Source: Phycisphaeraceae bacterium (lineage in GTDB: Bacteria > Planctomycetota > Phycisphaerae > Phycisphaerales > Phycisphaeraceae). From it: a DNA stretch of 14,750 bases. This document shows, piece by piece, positions 1 through 7,804 of the stretch. Every line of letters starts with the position of its first letter. Position 1 is the first letter of the stretch. Made by a program: the position numbers and the translations under genes. The stretch is taken from NCBI GenBank assembly GCA_020851395.1, contig JADZCW010000175.1, positions 1 to 14,750 on the forward strand, read 5' to 3'. The notes under the pieces are model-generated. The model had not been told where the DNA came from and searched no databases. It was given only the letters and a program-made list of their open reading frames with translations.

Positions 1-358
1 CCTGGATGTCGGCGTCGTCCTGCTTGGGGTGCAGGCCGGCGAAGCCGGGCATGGCGGCGGCGGCCTCGTTGATCGGCGGGTTGAACTTCATCGTGCACGA
101 GCCGAGGGGGTAGAAGTTGGCGTCGACCGAGAAATTGCGCGAGGCCAGGAGCGTGTAGTGGCGGATGAGGTCGAGCGGGCCAACCTCGGGCAGATCGGGG
201 GATTTCGCCGCCTTGAGGGAGTCGGGGATCGGTGTGGCGGGCACGTCCAGGGCGGGCAGGTCCACGGCCCGGGCGCCGGGGGTGGAGCGTTCAAAGATCA
301 GCGGGGAGGGCTGTTCCTGGCCGACACGCTCGAACTTGCCTGCGAATCCTGAGGTCAT
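1..358 (-). CDS. gcvPB: Glycine dehydrogenase (decarboxylating) subunit 2, N-terminal part
   Basis: This is the PLP-binding half of the split P-protein of the glycine cleavage system. With GcvPA it decarboxylates glycine and passes the aminomethyl group to the lipoyl arm of GcvH in the cytoplasm. Only the first 119 residues are in the window; the gene runs off the left edge. The visible part has the family block FYPLGSCTMKFNPPINE at residues 82-98 and PGFAGLHPKQ at 104-113, both diagnostic of GcvPB. The PLP lysine should lie in the missing part. The start is the ATG at 358, with AAGG seven bases upstream. It follows gcvPA by 46 bp on the same strand, so the two subunits are probably co-transcribed. 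Identity is secure from the motifs; completeness beyond the edge cannot be judged. Confidence 0.95.
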   Translation of the reverse strand, partial: MTSGFAGKFERVGQEQPSPLIFERSTPGARAVDLPALDVPATPIPDSLKAAKSPDLPEVGPLDLIRHYTLLASRNFSVDANFYPLGSCTMKFNPPINEAAAAMPGFAGLHPKQDDADIQ

Positions 359-404
359 GGGCTGTACCTTCGTGACGAATGGCTCGTCTTGGTGCTTTGG
401 GGAC

Positions 405-1781
405 TTACTTGGCGGCCGCGTCGGCGAGGAGTTGCGTCAGGGCGTCGATGTCGGCACTGGTGCGCTTCTCGGTCACGGCGATGAGGAGTTGATGATCCCT
501 GCCGATACCGAGCTGCTTGGCGTCGAGGCCGGGGTAGATGCCGCGTTGGCGGCCGAGGTCGATGATCTTGCGGGCCGGCACGGGCGCGTCGACGACGAAC
601 TCATGGAAGAACGGGCCGTCGTAGGCGAGCTTATACCCCTTGAGTGCGGCGATCTTGTTCGCGGCGTGGTGGGCTTTGTGATAGCAATGCTCGGCCACCT
701 CGCGCAGGCCGGCCGGGCCGAGGGTGCTGAGGTAGATCGTCGCTCGCATGGCCAGGAGGCCCTGGTTGGTGCAGATGTTGCTGGTGGCCTTGGCGCCGCG
801 GATGTGCTGTTCGCGGGTCTGGAGCGTCAGGCAGAAGCCGCGTCGGCCGGCCTGGTCCGTCGTCTGGCCCACGAGGCGGCCGGGCATCTTACGCATCAGG
901 GACGCTTTGGCGGCGAAGAGGCCGAGGTAAGGGCCGCCGAAGGACATGGGGATGCCCAGGGGCTGGCCCTCGCCGGCGGCGATGTCCGCGCCGCAGTCCC
1001 CCGGAAGTTCGAGAAGGCCCAACGAGATCGGGTTGAAGACGGCCACGGCCATCGCCGTGTGACCCTCGACGGGCTTCTTGGCGGCGGCGAAGAGGGATTT
1101 CCAGTCCTCGATCAGGCCCAGGACGTTGGGCGACTGGATGACCACGGCCGCGACGTCTCCCCGGAAGCTTTCGACGAGGGATTCAACCTTGCCAGGGGTG
1201 ATGCGGCCGTTCTCGGCGGGGATCTCGTGGTACTCAACGGGCAGGTCACCGAGGTAGGTCTTGAGCACAGCCCGGTAGTCGGGGTGAAGGGTAGAGGCGA
1301 CGAGGACCTTGCGCCTTCCGCTGCTGTTGACGGCCATCAGAACGCCCTCAGCCACGGCGGTGGCGCCCTCATAGAGCGAGGCATTAGAGACTTCCAAGCC
1401 GGTCAGGCGTGCCACCTGGCTCTGGAACTCGAAGAAGGCCTGGAGCGAGCCCTGCGAGGCCTCGGCCTGGTATGGCGTGTAGGCGGTGACGAAGGCGCCC
1501 TGGTGGGCGAGGTAGTTGACGGACTGGGGGATGAAATGGTCGTAGACCCCCCCACCGAGGAAACATGTACCACCACCCGCGGGTTTGTTGGTCGAGGCGC
1601 GTATGTCGAGTTCGCGGCGGAGTTCGAGTTCGCTCAATCCTTTCGGCAGGCCGGCCAGGGGCAAGTCCTGCTTGAGGCGGTACTGCTCGGGGAGGCTGGC
1701 GTAGAGTTCTTCGACCTTGCCGACGCCGATGGCGGCCAGCATCGCCTTTCGCTGCTGGGCTGTCAGTTGGACGTAATTCAT
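405..1781 (-). CDS. gcvPA: Glycine dehydrogenase (decarboxylating) subunit 1
   Basis: This 458-residue protein is the N-terminal-type half of the two-subunit glycine decarboxylase. It pairs with GcvPB, encoded just downstream. Visible family blocks are the ML-AIGV-K-VEELY opening at residues 14-28, FLGGGVYDHFIP at 74-85, TAYTPYQAEASQG at 99-111 and NASLYEGATA at 133-142. Length is normal for the subunit (about 450). The ATG at 1781 is preceded by AGGGAG about 12 bases upstream, a slightly long spacing, but the protein begins where homologues begin. The other cleavage-system genes, gcvT and gcvH, are not in the window; the same-strand gene upstream is an unrelated SDR 77 bp away. I see no glycine-riboswitch-sized leader before it. 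Confidence 0.96.
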   Translation of the reverse strand: MNYVQLTAQQRKAMLAAIGVGKVEELYASLPEQYRLKQDLPLAGLPKGLSELELRRELDIRASTNKPAGGGTCFLGGGVYDHFIPQSVNYLAHQGAFVTAYTPYQAEASQGSLQAFFEFQSQVARLTGLEVSNASLYEGATAVAEGVLMAVNSSGRRKVLVASTLHPDYRAVLKTYLGDLPVEYHEIPAENGRITPGKVESLVESFRGDVAAVVIQSPNVLGLIEDWKSLFAAAKKPVEGHTAMAVAVFNPISLGLLELPGDCGADIAAGEGQPLGIPMSFGGPYLGLFAAKASLMRKMPGRLVGQTTDQAGRRGFCLTLQTREQHIRGAKATSNICTNQGLLAMRATIYLSTLGPAGLREVAEHCYHKAHHAANKIAALKGYKLAYDGPFFHEFVVDAPVPARKIIDLGRQRGIYPGLDAKQLGIGRDHQLLIAVTEKRTSADIDALTQLLADAAAK

Positions 1782-1858
1782 CGCTGGTCCGATCTCCCTG
1801 TCGTGCTGCCGGGCGGGCGGGGTGGAGGTGCAATCATAAGGCGGGGGGGGCGGGCTGG

Positions 1859-2629
1859 CTATTGCATGACCTTGCCGGCGTCAACGATGAGGTTCTGGCC
1901 GGTAATCCCCCTGGCGGCGGTCGAAAGCAGGAACAGCGTGGCCGGTGTGACGTGCGATTCATTTAAGAGCTCTTTGAGGCACTGGGCGTCGAGAAGGTCC
2001 TGTTTGTCTTTTTCGCTCACGTGCTCGCGGAGCTGTTTGTCGGTCATGATCCAGCCGGGGGACATGGCGTTGACACGGATGCCCAGGGGCCCCAGCTCGC
2101 GGGCGAGCGAGCGGGTCAGGCCCACGATGCCGGACTTAGAAGCGTTGTAGAGGGTGAAGGGAGAGAGGCCGAGCATGTAATTCGTCGTGATGGTGTTGAC
2201 GATGGCCTTGCCCGTGCCGGCCTTGAGCAGGGGCAGCGCGGCGTGGGTGACGGTGAAGAAGGGACGGAGGTTGATGGCGATCAGGCGGTCGAAGTCGGCG
2301 TCGGTGGCGGAGGCGAACTCAATGCGGGGGTCGATGGCGGCGTTGTTGACCAGGTAGTCGAGCGTGCCGGCCTGGCGGGCGATCTGATCGACCATCGCGC
2401 GGGCCTGCTGGACGTCGGCGAGGTCGGCCTGGAGGAACTTGGCGCTCGGGCCGAGCTCTTTGACCAGGGCCTCGGCGGGCTCGGCGCGGCGGGCGCAGAA
2501 GTAGGCCGTGGCGCCGAGTCGGACGAGGGTCTGGACAAGGTGCTTGCCCAGGCCGTCGGAGCCGCCGGTGACCAGGACGACCTTGCCGTGGAATTCGCTG
2601 GGGGAGTAGACGTCGGTGGGAGCGGTCAT
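1859..2629 (-). CDS. SDR-family NAD(P)-dependent oxidoreductase
   Basis: This is a 256-residue classical short-chain dehydrogenase/reductase with a cytoplasmic Rossmann fold. The cofactor loop TGGSDGLG is at residues 21-28, NNAA at 95-98, the structural Asn in AINL at 120 and the catalytic YNASK (Tyr161, Lys165) near the middle. The usual catalytic Ser 13 residues before the Tyr is Thr148. The substrate cannot be told; the fold resembles gluconate 5-dehydrogenase and FabG-type enzymes, and there is no specific pathway neighbour. The frame stays open to 2755, but the ATG at 2629 is preferred: GGAAG lies seven bases upstream and the protein then starts with a normal short leader before the first beta strand. 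It is divergent from bioD with 34 bp between start codons, and same-strand with gcvPA 77 bp downstream. Confidence 0.9.
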   Translation of the reverse strand: MTAPTDVYSPSEFHGKVVLVTGGSDGLGKHLVQTLVRLGATAYFCARRAEPAEALVKELGPSAKFLQADLADVQQARAMVDQIARQAGTLDYLVNNAAIDPRIEFASATDADFDRLIAINLRPFFTVTHAALPLLKAGTGKAIVNTITTNYMLGLSPFTLYNASKSGIVGLTRSLARELGPLGIRVNAMSPGWIMTDKQLREHVSEKDKQDLLDAQCLKELLNESHVTPATLFLLSTAARGITGQNLIVDAGKVMQ

Positions 2630-2660
2630 GGAGAAACTTCCGGGGGGCTTGCGTGGAGGT

Positions 2661-2666
2661 ATTATG
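2661..2666 (-). promoter_or_regulatory. Possible -10 box for the SDR gene
   Basis: On the minus strand this reads CATAAT, five of six matches to TATAAT, about 32 bases before the SDR start codon. No good -35 is seen at 16-18 bp. It overlaps the preferred bioD start codon on the other strand, so the two genes would share very little regulatory space. This is a weak, purely sequence-based call. Confidence 0.22.
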
Positions 2667-3479
2667 GCCAAGATGTTCGAGAAGAAGTTGCGAATACGCA
2701 AGCCGGGGTTGTTCGTGACCGGAACGGACACGGGGGTGGGCAAGACGGTGATCACCTGCGCGATCGCCCGGGCGCTGCGATTGGGCGTTCAAGGCGACCA
2801 GGAACGGCGGGTGGGCGTGTGCAAGCCTTTGGCGTCGGGTTGCCGCAGCGAGCGGGAGGGTTTGGTCAGCGACGACGCGATCGCCCTGGCGTACTTTGCG
2901 GACAGCCGGCAGCCATTGGACGTCATCAACCCGGTGCGGTATCGCCAGCCGCTCTCCCCTGCCGCGGCGGCGGAGGTGGCGAAGCAGCCGCCGGACTGGT
3001 CGGCGGTGGCCAGGAGTCTTGAGCTGCTCGACGCGACGAGCGACGTGATGCTCATCGAGGGGGTGGGCGGGTTGCTCGTGCCGCTTGGGCCGGTGCTCGA
3101 CCGGGATGCCCAGAAGGAACCCAAGCGGTGGCTGACGGTGTTGGACCTGATCCTGACGCTGCGCTACCCGGTGGTGGTGGTGGCGAGGGCGGGCCTGGGC
3201 ACGGTCAACCACACTGCGATGACTGTTCGGCTGCTGCATGAGGCGGGATGCAAAGTGGCGGGTGTCGTGGTCAACGGGTTTGAGCCGGACGAGGCAGCAT
3301 CGTCGGACCCGTCGATGGGAGGGAACCGGCAATGGATTACGAGGATGACGGGGGTGCCGGTGCTGGCGGTGGCGCCGAAGTGCGATCCCCAGACGATTGA
3401 CCCGGTCGACGCACGGATCCCGGGGGAAATCCTCGAGGCGGTGGGGATGGCGGACTGGTGGGCGTATGCGGGGTGCTGA
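2664..3479 (+). CDS. bioD: ATP-dependent dethiobiotin synthetase
   Basis: BioD closes the ureido ring of dethiobiotin from 7,8-diaminopelargonate, CO2 and ATP, the penultimate step of biotin synthesis, in the cytoplasm. The 271-residue protein has the P-loop GTDTGVGKT at residues 20-28, the substrate-loop KPLASG at 54-59, the second nucleotide motif EGVGG at 132-136 and VARAGLGTVNHT at 173-184, where the NH-T block is a family mark. It is somewhat longer than E. coli BioD (about 225), with extra residues after the Lys block and near 210-222. The start is uncertain between ATG 2664 and ATG 2673; GGAGGT at 2655-2660 lies rather close to the first and rather far from the second. No bioA, bioB or bioF is in the window. 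It converges on the AsmA-like gene with a 16-bp gap. Confidence 0.93.
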   Translation: MAKMFEKKLRIRKPGLFVTGTDTGVGKTVITCAIARALRLGVQGDQERRVGVCKPLASGCRSEREGLVSDDAIALAYFADSRQPLDVINPVRYRQPLSPAAAAEVAKQPPDWSAVARSLELLDATSDVMLIEGVGGLLVPLGPVLDRDAQKEPKRWLTVLDLILTLRYPVVVVARAGLGTVNHTAMTVRLLHEAGCKVAGVVVNGFEPDEAASSDPSMGGNRQWITRMTGVPVLAVAPKCDPQTIDPVDARIPGEILEAVGMADWWAYAGC

Positions 3480-3495
3480 GAGGGGAGGATCGGCC

Positions 3496-6400
3496 TTAGT
3501 TTGTGCCGACCAGGGGAGATTTGCGATTCTTTTGCGGGGGGCCGAAGATCTCGTTGAGGGAGCTGCCGATGCCGCTGAGGGTGGACGTGGAGGTCTGGGG
3601 CTGATCGAGTGTGCCGGTGACGCGGATGGTCAGCAACTCGTCCTTGATCATGTTGAAGACGGAGGTGAGCGGCTCGATCTTGAGCCCCGCGGGGTTGCGG
3701 CTGTACATGCGCAGGTCCAGGGCGCGGTCGGAGTAGCGCATGACGCCGGAGCCGACGAGCTCGACGGAGGGCGACTCGATGCTCAGGGAGTCGATGCGGA
3801 CAAGGTCGCCGTCGATCAGGAACTCGGCCCCGGCGCGGTCGAAGGCCTTGGAGGCGGGGAAGTTGAGGTTGACGATGTGGAGCATGGCCATGGCCAGTGG
3901 GGTCTTGAAGAGGTGGGCGTCGCGGACCATGAGCTTGCCGCGGCCGTGGCGAGTCTCGGGCCGGCCGATGACGCCGTCGAGGTTCATGTTAATCGACAGG
4001 ACAGCCGTGCCGGGGTGGCGTTCGGAGACGCCGCCGTCGACGTCGGGCTCGGAGGGATGGTCGGCCAGCCAGGCGTCTTCCTGGGTCAGGTCGACGAAGG
4101 GTTCGTGGGCGACGTCCTGGAGGACGAGGCTCAGCTCGTAGCTCAGGGGGGGCTTCATATCAATGGCGCCCGAGCCGAGGATCACGCCGCCGTAGCAGGC
4201 GCCGATGAACTTGTCGATGACCAGGATGTTGTGTTGGGTGTCGCTGTGCAGGGTGGCGCGGGCGTTCTCGACCAGGCGGTCCATGGCCCGTAGGGTCGGG
4301 GCGGTGAGCGAGAGGTTCAGCCGGGGCAACGGCTCGCCGGAGAAGCTGGCGGCGTCGACGTCCAGGGCGCCCTGGAGCCTGGTGATCCTAAAGCCTAGGT
4401 CGGCCGACGCGTTGGAGAAATTGATCGGGCCCTGGAAGCTAAGGGTCGGATCGCCCTTGGCGTAGGGCCGCCAGCGCAGGCGGGCGTCATCGACGGTGAA
4501 GGCGCCCTGGAGGCTCATGCCGTCGATGGCGGCCAGGACGCCGTCGGGCAGGAAGGCGCGGACGACCGGGTCGATCCGGTCGGCACGGACGTCGAGGGTC
4601 ATGTCCAGGTCGGTCCGCGGGGCGACGCGCAGGACGGCGTTGGCGGCGATGCTGCCGGTGGAGATGTCCGCGGTCAGCGGTTTGAACCAGAGGGAATCGG
4701 GGTTGACCACGAGCTGGCCGTGCATGTTCGTCAGCTCGACGCGCTGGCCGCGCAGGTCAAAGGCCAGGTTCTTCGGCGACAGGCGCAGGACGTACCCGGC
4801 CGCGTCGGCGCCGTGGTCGTTGTACTCGACTTCAAGGTCGAACAGGCCCGCGGGCTTGTGCTGCTCGAAGAGTGTCTGGAGGCGGTCGTAGAGGGCAAGC
4901 TGGGGCGGGACGAGGTCAAGGACGGGCTCCTCGAAACGCAGGGCGTCGGCGTGGAGGTTCAGCGTGATGTCGGGTCGGCCGTCCGTCCAGGCGGTGACGC
5001 CGTCGACGGAGAAGGAGGAGCCGTTGTGCCGGCCCTGGAGGCTCTGGATCGTCAGCGAGCCCGGGCGGAGCAGGAGCCGGCCCTGCACGTCGGAGATGAG
5101 GTAGCGGCCGTCGTAGGGCTTGAAGGAGCCGCCGGAGGGCTCGAGGTCGATGGCGTAGTCCATCTCGCGGGTGTCGCTGCGGAAGATCCGTCCCTCGCCG
5201 TGGAGCGTGGCGGCGGCGTGCAGGTCGCGGAGCCAACGGTCCTGGGGGTACGGGATCGAGGCGAGCAGCAGTTGGTCCAGGGGGACGTTCTCGGCCGTGA
5301 TGCGCAGGTCGGGGGTCAGGACCTGGGGCGGATCGCGACGGGCGAGCTGGACCTGGCCGTCGATGTGAATGACCCCGCCGGTCAGCCCCTCGAAGACGCC
5401 GTCGCGGATGGTGACCAGGCCGGGGGCGATGACGACCGAGCCGCCGATGGCGCGGACGGGGTAAGGCCAGTGCTTAAAGAGCACCGGGGTGTTCTTGGCA
5501 TGGAGGGTGGAGGTGACGCGGATGCGGGCGTCGTCGCCGAAGTCGCGGAGGATGTGGAAGTCGGCGTCGACCTTGCCGTCGAGGTCAAAGATGGGCGCGG
5601 CCCAGCTTCGCGGGGCGTGGGTAGGCTGCGTGGCGGAGGGCTGTGTCGACGGCGAGTCGCTGGGCTCAGTGGCAGCGAGGCTGGTCTGTTCGCTGCGGAC
5701 AACGCCGCGGTCGAGCAACTGCTTGTGCGACGGCGGGTGCAGGAACATCAGATAGTCGGGCTTTTCCTTGTCGGGCAGAGCGGTGTAGACGTGGTCGTCC
5801 AGGGGCAGGTCGTCGGCGTGGATCAGGACGTCGACGGCGGCGCCCTCGCCGGGGGGGAAGACCGAGCCGGTCATGCGAATCCTGGCGCCGGTCGGTCCGT
5901 TGCCGACGACATCAACCAGGTCAACGCTCTTGTTGCTGAGCTTGATGGTACCCCGGAGATCCTGGAGGGGGTACGGGAAGCGGAAGTAACGGAGCTTGGC
6001 CTTGGAGAAGCGGACCGAGCCTTCGTAGTTGATCTTCTCGGCGGGGCGGGTCGCAGCGGGCGGGGTCGATGCATCGGCCACGGTCTGGGCGGGAGTGCGG
6101 GAGAGGTGGATGTCGGCGTCGAAGAGGCCCGAGGGCATGAAGCGGTAGAACTGCGTCTGGGCCGTCTTGGGCAACGCGTAGAGGAAGCGGGGCTGGTCGG
6201 GGATGCCGCCGGCGACGTTGACCTGGAAGTCGAAGGGTGCGTCGGCGGAGAAGCCGTGGACCTGGCCGTTGATGACGTAGGCGACGTCCTCGATCCGGCC
6301 GTGCAGGTGATTGAGGTGGATGGTCTCGCCGCGCAGGTCGAACGAGCCGTGCACGTGGGTCATCCGCGAGGCCGTCTCACCGTAGGGCAGCGAGAGAGAG

Positions 6401-7266
6401 AAGTCGTCGACGGCCAGGGAGGCGTAGAAGCCGACGGCGGGGTCGGGATCGTAGCCGAAGGTGATCGGCGAGACGGTGCCCGCGGGCTCGAGCCGTTCCC
6501 ACCATTGCCTGACGCGGGCGGGCAGGAGGTTGAACAGCGGGCTCTGGAGGTCGAAGTGCTCGAGCCTGGCGGAGATGGAGCGGCGGGCGGGGTCGAAGTG
6601 GGAGGTCAGAGCGGCGCCGGGGGATCCGTCGGCGTTCTGGTGCAGGAGGGTGATGCGGTACTGCCCGGCGGCGTCGGGGTCGGGCATCATGTTGCCGGTC
6701 AGGTCGATGGTCTTAAAGGCCTCGTACTTGCCGTCGATGACGCGGCCGAAGACGGCCTGGGCCTGGCCGAGGTAGATCTGCGGCCAGTGCTTGGGCGGCG
6801 GGCTGGACTCGCTCTGCTGACGGTCCATCAGCAATTGGAAGTTGAACTTGCGACGGTCCAGGTCCTCGGTGATGTAAAGGACCGGGCGCTCGAAGGAGAC
6901 GGTCAGGGGCTTGAAGCTCAGGCGCAGCAGGGCCCAGGGGTCGTGCTCGATCAGGATGCGCGTGGCGCTAAAGAGCTGGTTGTCCGTCCCGGGCATGTCC
7001 GGGACGCGCAGGGTGAAGCCCTCGATGGCGATCGGGGCCTTGAGGGAGAACTCGACGCGGTCGATGTGGACCTGGGCCCGGGTGACGATCGAGACGCCCG
7101 TGGCGATCACCGCCGCCAGACGCCGGGGGTCGCTGAGGAAGTGGTAAGCCGTGGCGACCAGCAGGGTGAGGATCAGGACGACGACAAGGAAGATGCGCAG
7201 CCGACGCCGTCGTCGTGGGCGCGGGGTGGGTGCAGGCGCGGGGGCGGGGGTTGGGTGGTCGGGCAA
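3496..7266 (-). CDS. AsmA-like / YhdP-type inner-membrane-anchored envelope protein
   Basis: This is a 1256-residue protein. It has a short Pro/Ala-rich cytoplasmic N-terminus, a run of arginines at about 17-22, and one membrane helix at about 25-43. A very long beta-rich periplasmic body follows, of repeating strands (DLRG-, -G.I.GQV-type turns), ending in an AsmA C-terminal-like region where the phrase LVGSGVMRYSDRALDLRM occurs. Proteins of this AsmA/TamB/YhdP superfamily span the periplasm and are thought to carry phospholipids or help assemble the outer membrane; that role is inferred here. Low-complexity Thr/Gln/Pro linkers interrupt the body near 400 and 525-555. The start is a TTG at 7266, the only sensible start before the membrane helix, with AGGA six bases upstream. 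It stands alone, divergent from the tRNA-binding gene and convergent with bioD. Confidence 0.85.
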   Translation of the reverse strand: MPDHPTPAPAPAPTPRPRRRRRLRIFLVVVLILTLLVATAYHFLSDPRRLAAVIATGVSIVTRAQVHIDRVEFSLKAPIAIEGFTLRVPDMPGTDNQLFSATRILIEHDPWALLRLSFKPLTVSFERPVLYITEDLDRRKFNFQLLMDRQQSESSPPPKHWPQIYLGQAQAVFGRVIDGKYEAFKTIDLTGNMMPDPDAAGQYRITLLHQNADGSPGAALTSHFDPARRSISARLEHFDLQSPLFNLLPARVRQWWERLEPAGTVSPITFGYDPDPAVGFYASLAVDDFSLSLPYGETASRMTHVHGSFDLRGETIHLNHLHGRIEDVAYVINGQVHGFSADAPFDFQVNVAGGIPDQPRFLYALPKTAQTQFYRFMPSGLFDADIHLSRTPAQTVADASTPPAATRPAEKINYEGSVRFSKAKLRYFRFPYPLQDLRGTIKLSNKSVDLVDVVGNGPTGARIRMTGSVFPPGEGAAVDVLIHADDLPLDDHVYTALPDKEKPDYLMFLHPPSHKQLLDRGVVRSEQTSLAATEPSDSPSTQPSATQPTHAPRSWAAPIFDLDGKVDADFHILRDFGDDARIRVTSTLHAKNTPVLFKHWPYPVRAIGGSVVIAPGLVTIRDGVFEGLTGGVIHIDGQVQLARRDPPQVLTPDLRITAENVPLDQLLLASIPYPQDRWLRDLHAAATLHGEGRIFRSDTREMDYAIDLEPSGGSFKPYDGRYLISDVQGRLLLRPGSLTIQSLQGRHNGSSFSVDGVTAWTDGRPDITLNLHADALRFEEPVLDLVPPQLALYDRLQTLFEQHKPAGLFDLEVEYNDHGADAAGYVLRLSPKNLAFDLRGQRVELTNMHGQLVVNPDSLWFKPLTADISTGSIAANAVLRVAPRTDLDMTLDVRADRIDPVVRAFLPDGVLAAIDGMSLQGAFTVDDARLRWRPYAKGDPTLSFQGPINFSNASADLGFRITRLQGALDVDAASFSGEPLPRLNLSLTAPTLRAMDRLVENARATLHSDTQHNILVIDKFIGACYGGVILGSGAIDMKPPLSYELSLVLQDVAHEPFVDLTQEDAWLADHPSEPDVDGGVSERHPGTAVLSINMNLDGVIGRPETRHGRGKLMVRDAHLFKTPLAMAMLHIVNLNFPASKAFDRAGAEFLIDGDLVRIDSLSIESPSVELVGSGVMRYSDRALDLRMYSRNPAGLKIEPLTSVFNMIKDELLTIRVTGTLDQPQTSTSTLSGIGSSLNEIFGPPQKNRKSPLVGTN

Positions 7267-7333
7267 GGCATGTCCTACGGCGTGGCGGGATGTCGGGTTG
7301 GATTGTACTCTCTGGAGCCTTGGTCATTGTCGG

Positions 7334-7348
7334 CGGGGGACATCCCCG
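7334..7348. other. Small hairpin in the 116-bp divergent intergenic region
   Basis: CGGGG and CCCCG form a 5-bp stem around the loop GACAT, between the AsmA-like gene and the tRNA-binding gene. There is no T-tract, and it lies only about 35 bases before the downstream start codon, so it is a leader structure at best. The rest of the 7267-7382 gap holds the ribosome binding sites and, presumably, two divergent promoters that I cannot place. Confidence 0.25.
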
Positions 7349-7382
7349 GAATCCCCGGCCCCCCTATCAGGAGCATGCTCTC

Positions 7383-7733
7383 ATGGAACTCAAGCCCACC
7401 ATCACCTACGACGATTTCGCCAAGCTGGATCTGCGGATCGGCACGATTATCTCGGCCGAATTTCATCCCAACGCGGACCGGATCCTCAAGGTCCAGGTGG
7501 ACCTCGGCGGGGAGCAGCGGCAGGTCTGCGCGGGCGTGCGGGCGTATTACGATCCGGCCACGCTGCCGGGCAAGCAGGTCGTGGTGGTGGCCAACCTCGC
7601 CCCGAGGAAAATTCGAGGGGAGGACTCGAACGGGATGCTGCTGGCGGCCAGCGCGCTGACCGGAGACCAGGTGACGGACGTGGTGCTGCTGGCGCCGTCG
7701 AAAGAAGTGCCGGCGGGGTCGACGGTGTCGTGA
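7383..7733 (+). CDS. Stand-alone tRNA-binding protein (MetRS beta / EMAP-type OB domain)
   Basis: This 116-residue protein is a single OB-fold tRNA-binding domain, as found at the C-terminus of bacterial methionyl-tRNA synthetase and in EMAPII, Arc1p and CsaA. Visible family motifs are FAKLDLRIGTI at residues 12-22, FHPNADRI at 27-34, QVCAGVRAYY at 47-56, VVVANLAPRKIRG at 67-79 and SNGMLLAAS at 82-90. It would bind tRNA non-specifically and may serve as the separate beta subunit of MetRS, or act alone. The start at ATG 7383 has AGGAG nine bases upstream. The frame is open further back, but translation from there lacks a binding site and family similarity. argJ follows 71 bp downstream on the same strand; no functional link is known. 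Confidence 0.9.
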   Translation: MELKPTITYDDFAKLDLRIGTIISAEFHPNADRILKVQVDLGGEQRQVCAGVRAYYDPATLPGKQVVVVANLAPRKIRGEDSNGMLLAASALTGDQVTDVVLLAPSKEVPAGSTVS

Positions 7734-7804
7734 GCGATCGAGATCGGCGGCACGGAGGGGGCCGGGTGTTGCGGGTGGGCGAGATTCGGCTACAACTTGA
7801 GCTT

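Noticed and set aside
1843..1850. Run of eight G in the SDR-gcvPA gap, considered as a phase-variation tract
   Set aside because: It lies between genes in GC-rich DNA, is not placed in a start codon or between good promoter boxes, and could equally be chance.
1782..1858. Glycine riboswitch before gcvPA
   Set aside because: The gap is only 77 bp and lacks the tandem aptamer-like structure; gcvPA probably follows the SDR transcript or a weak local promoter (TATGAT at 1833-1838, no -35).
165..2150. Long plus-strand open frame (661 codons) opposite gcvPA
   Set aside because: It is antisense to a clear gcvPA, has no family motif and shows the Gly/Val/Asp/Glu-rich composition typical of GC-rich shadow frames.
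3480..3495. Terminator between convergent bioD and the AsmA-like gene
   Set aside because: Only 16 bp separate the stop codons and no stem is visible; termination must occur inside a coding region or by Rho.
4720..7659. Long plus-strand open frame (979 codons) opposite the AsmA-like gene
   Set aside because: Its composition is an antisense shadow (Val-Asp-Gly-Glu runs) and it runs into the unrelated tRNA-binding gene. The minus-strand frame has a membrane anchor, a ribosome site and AsmA character.
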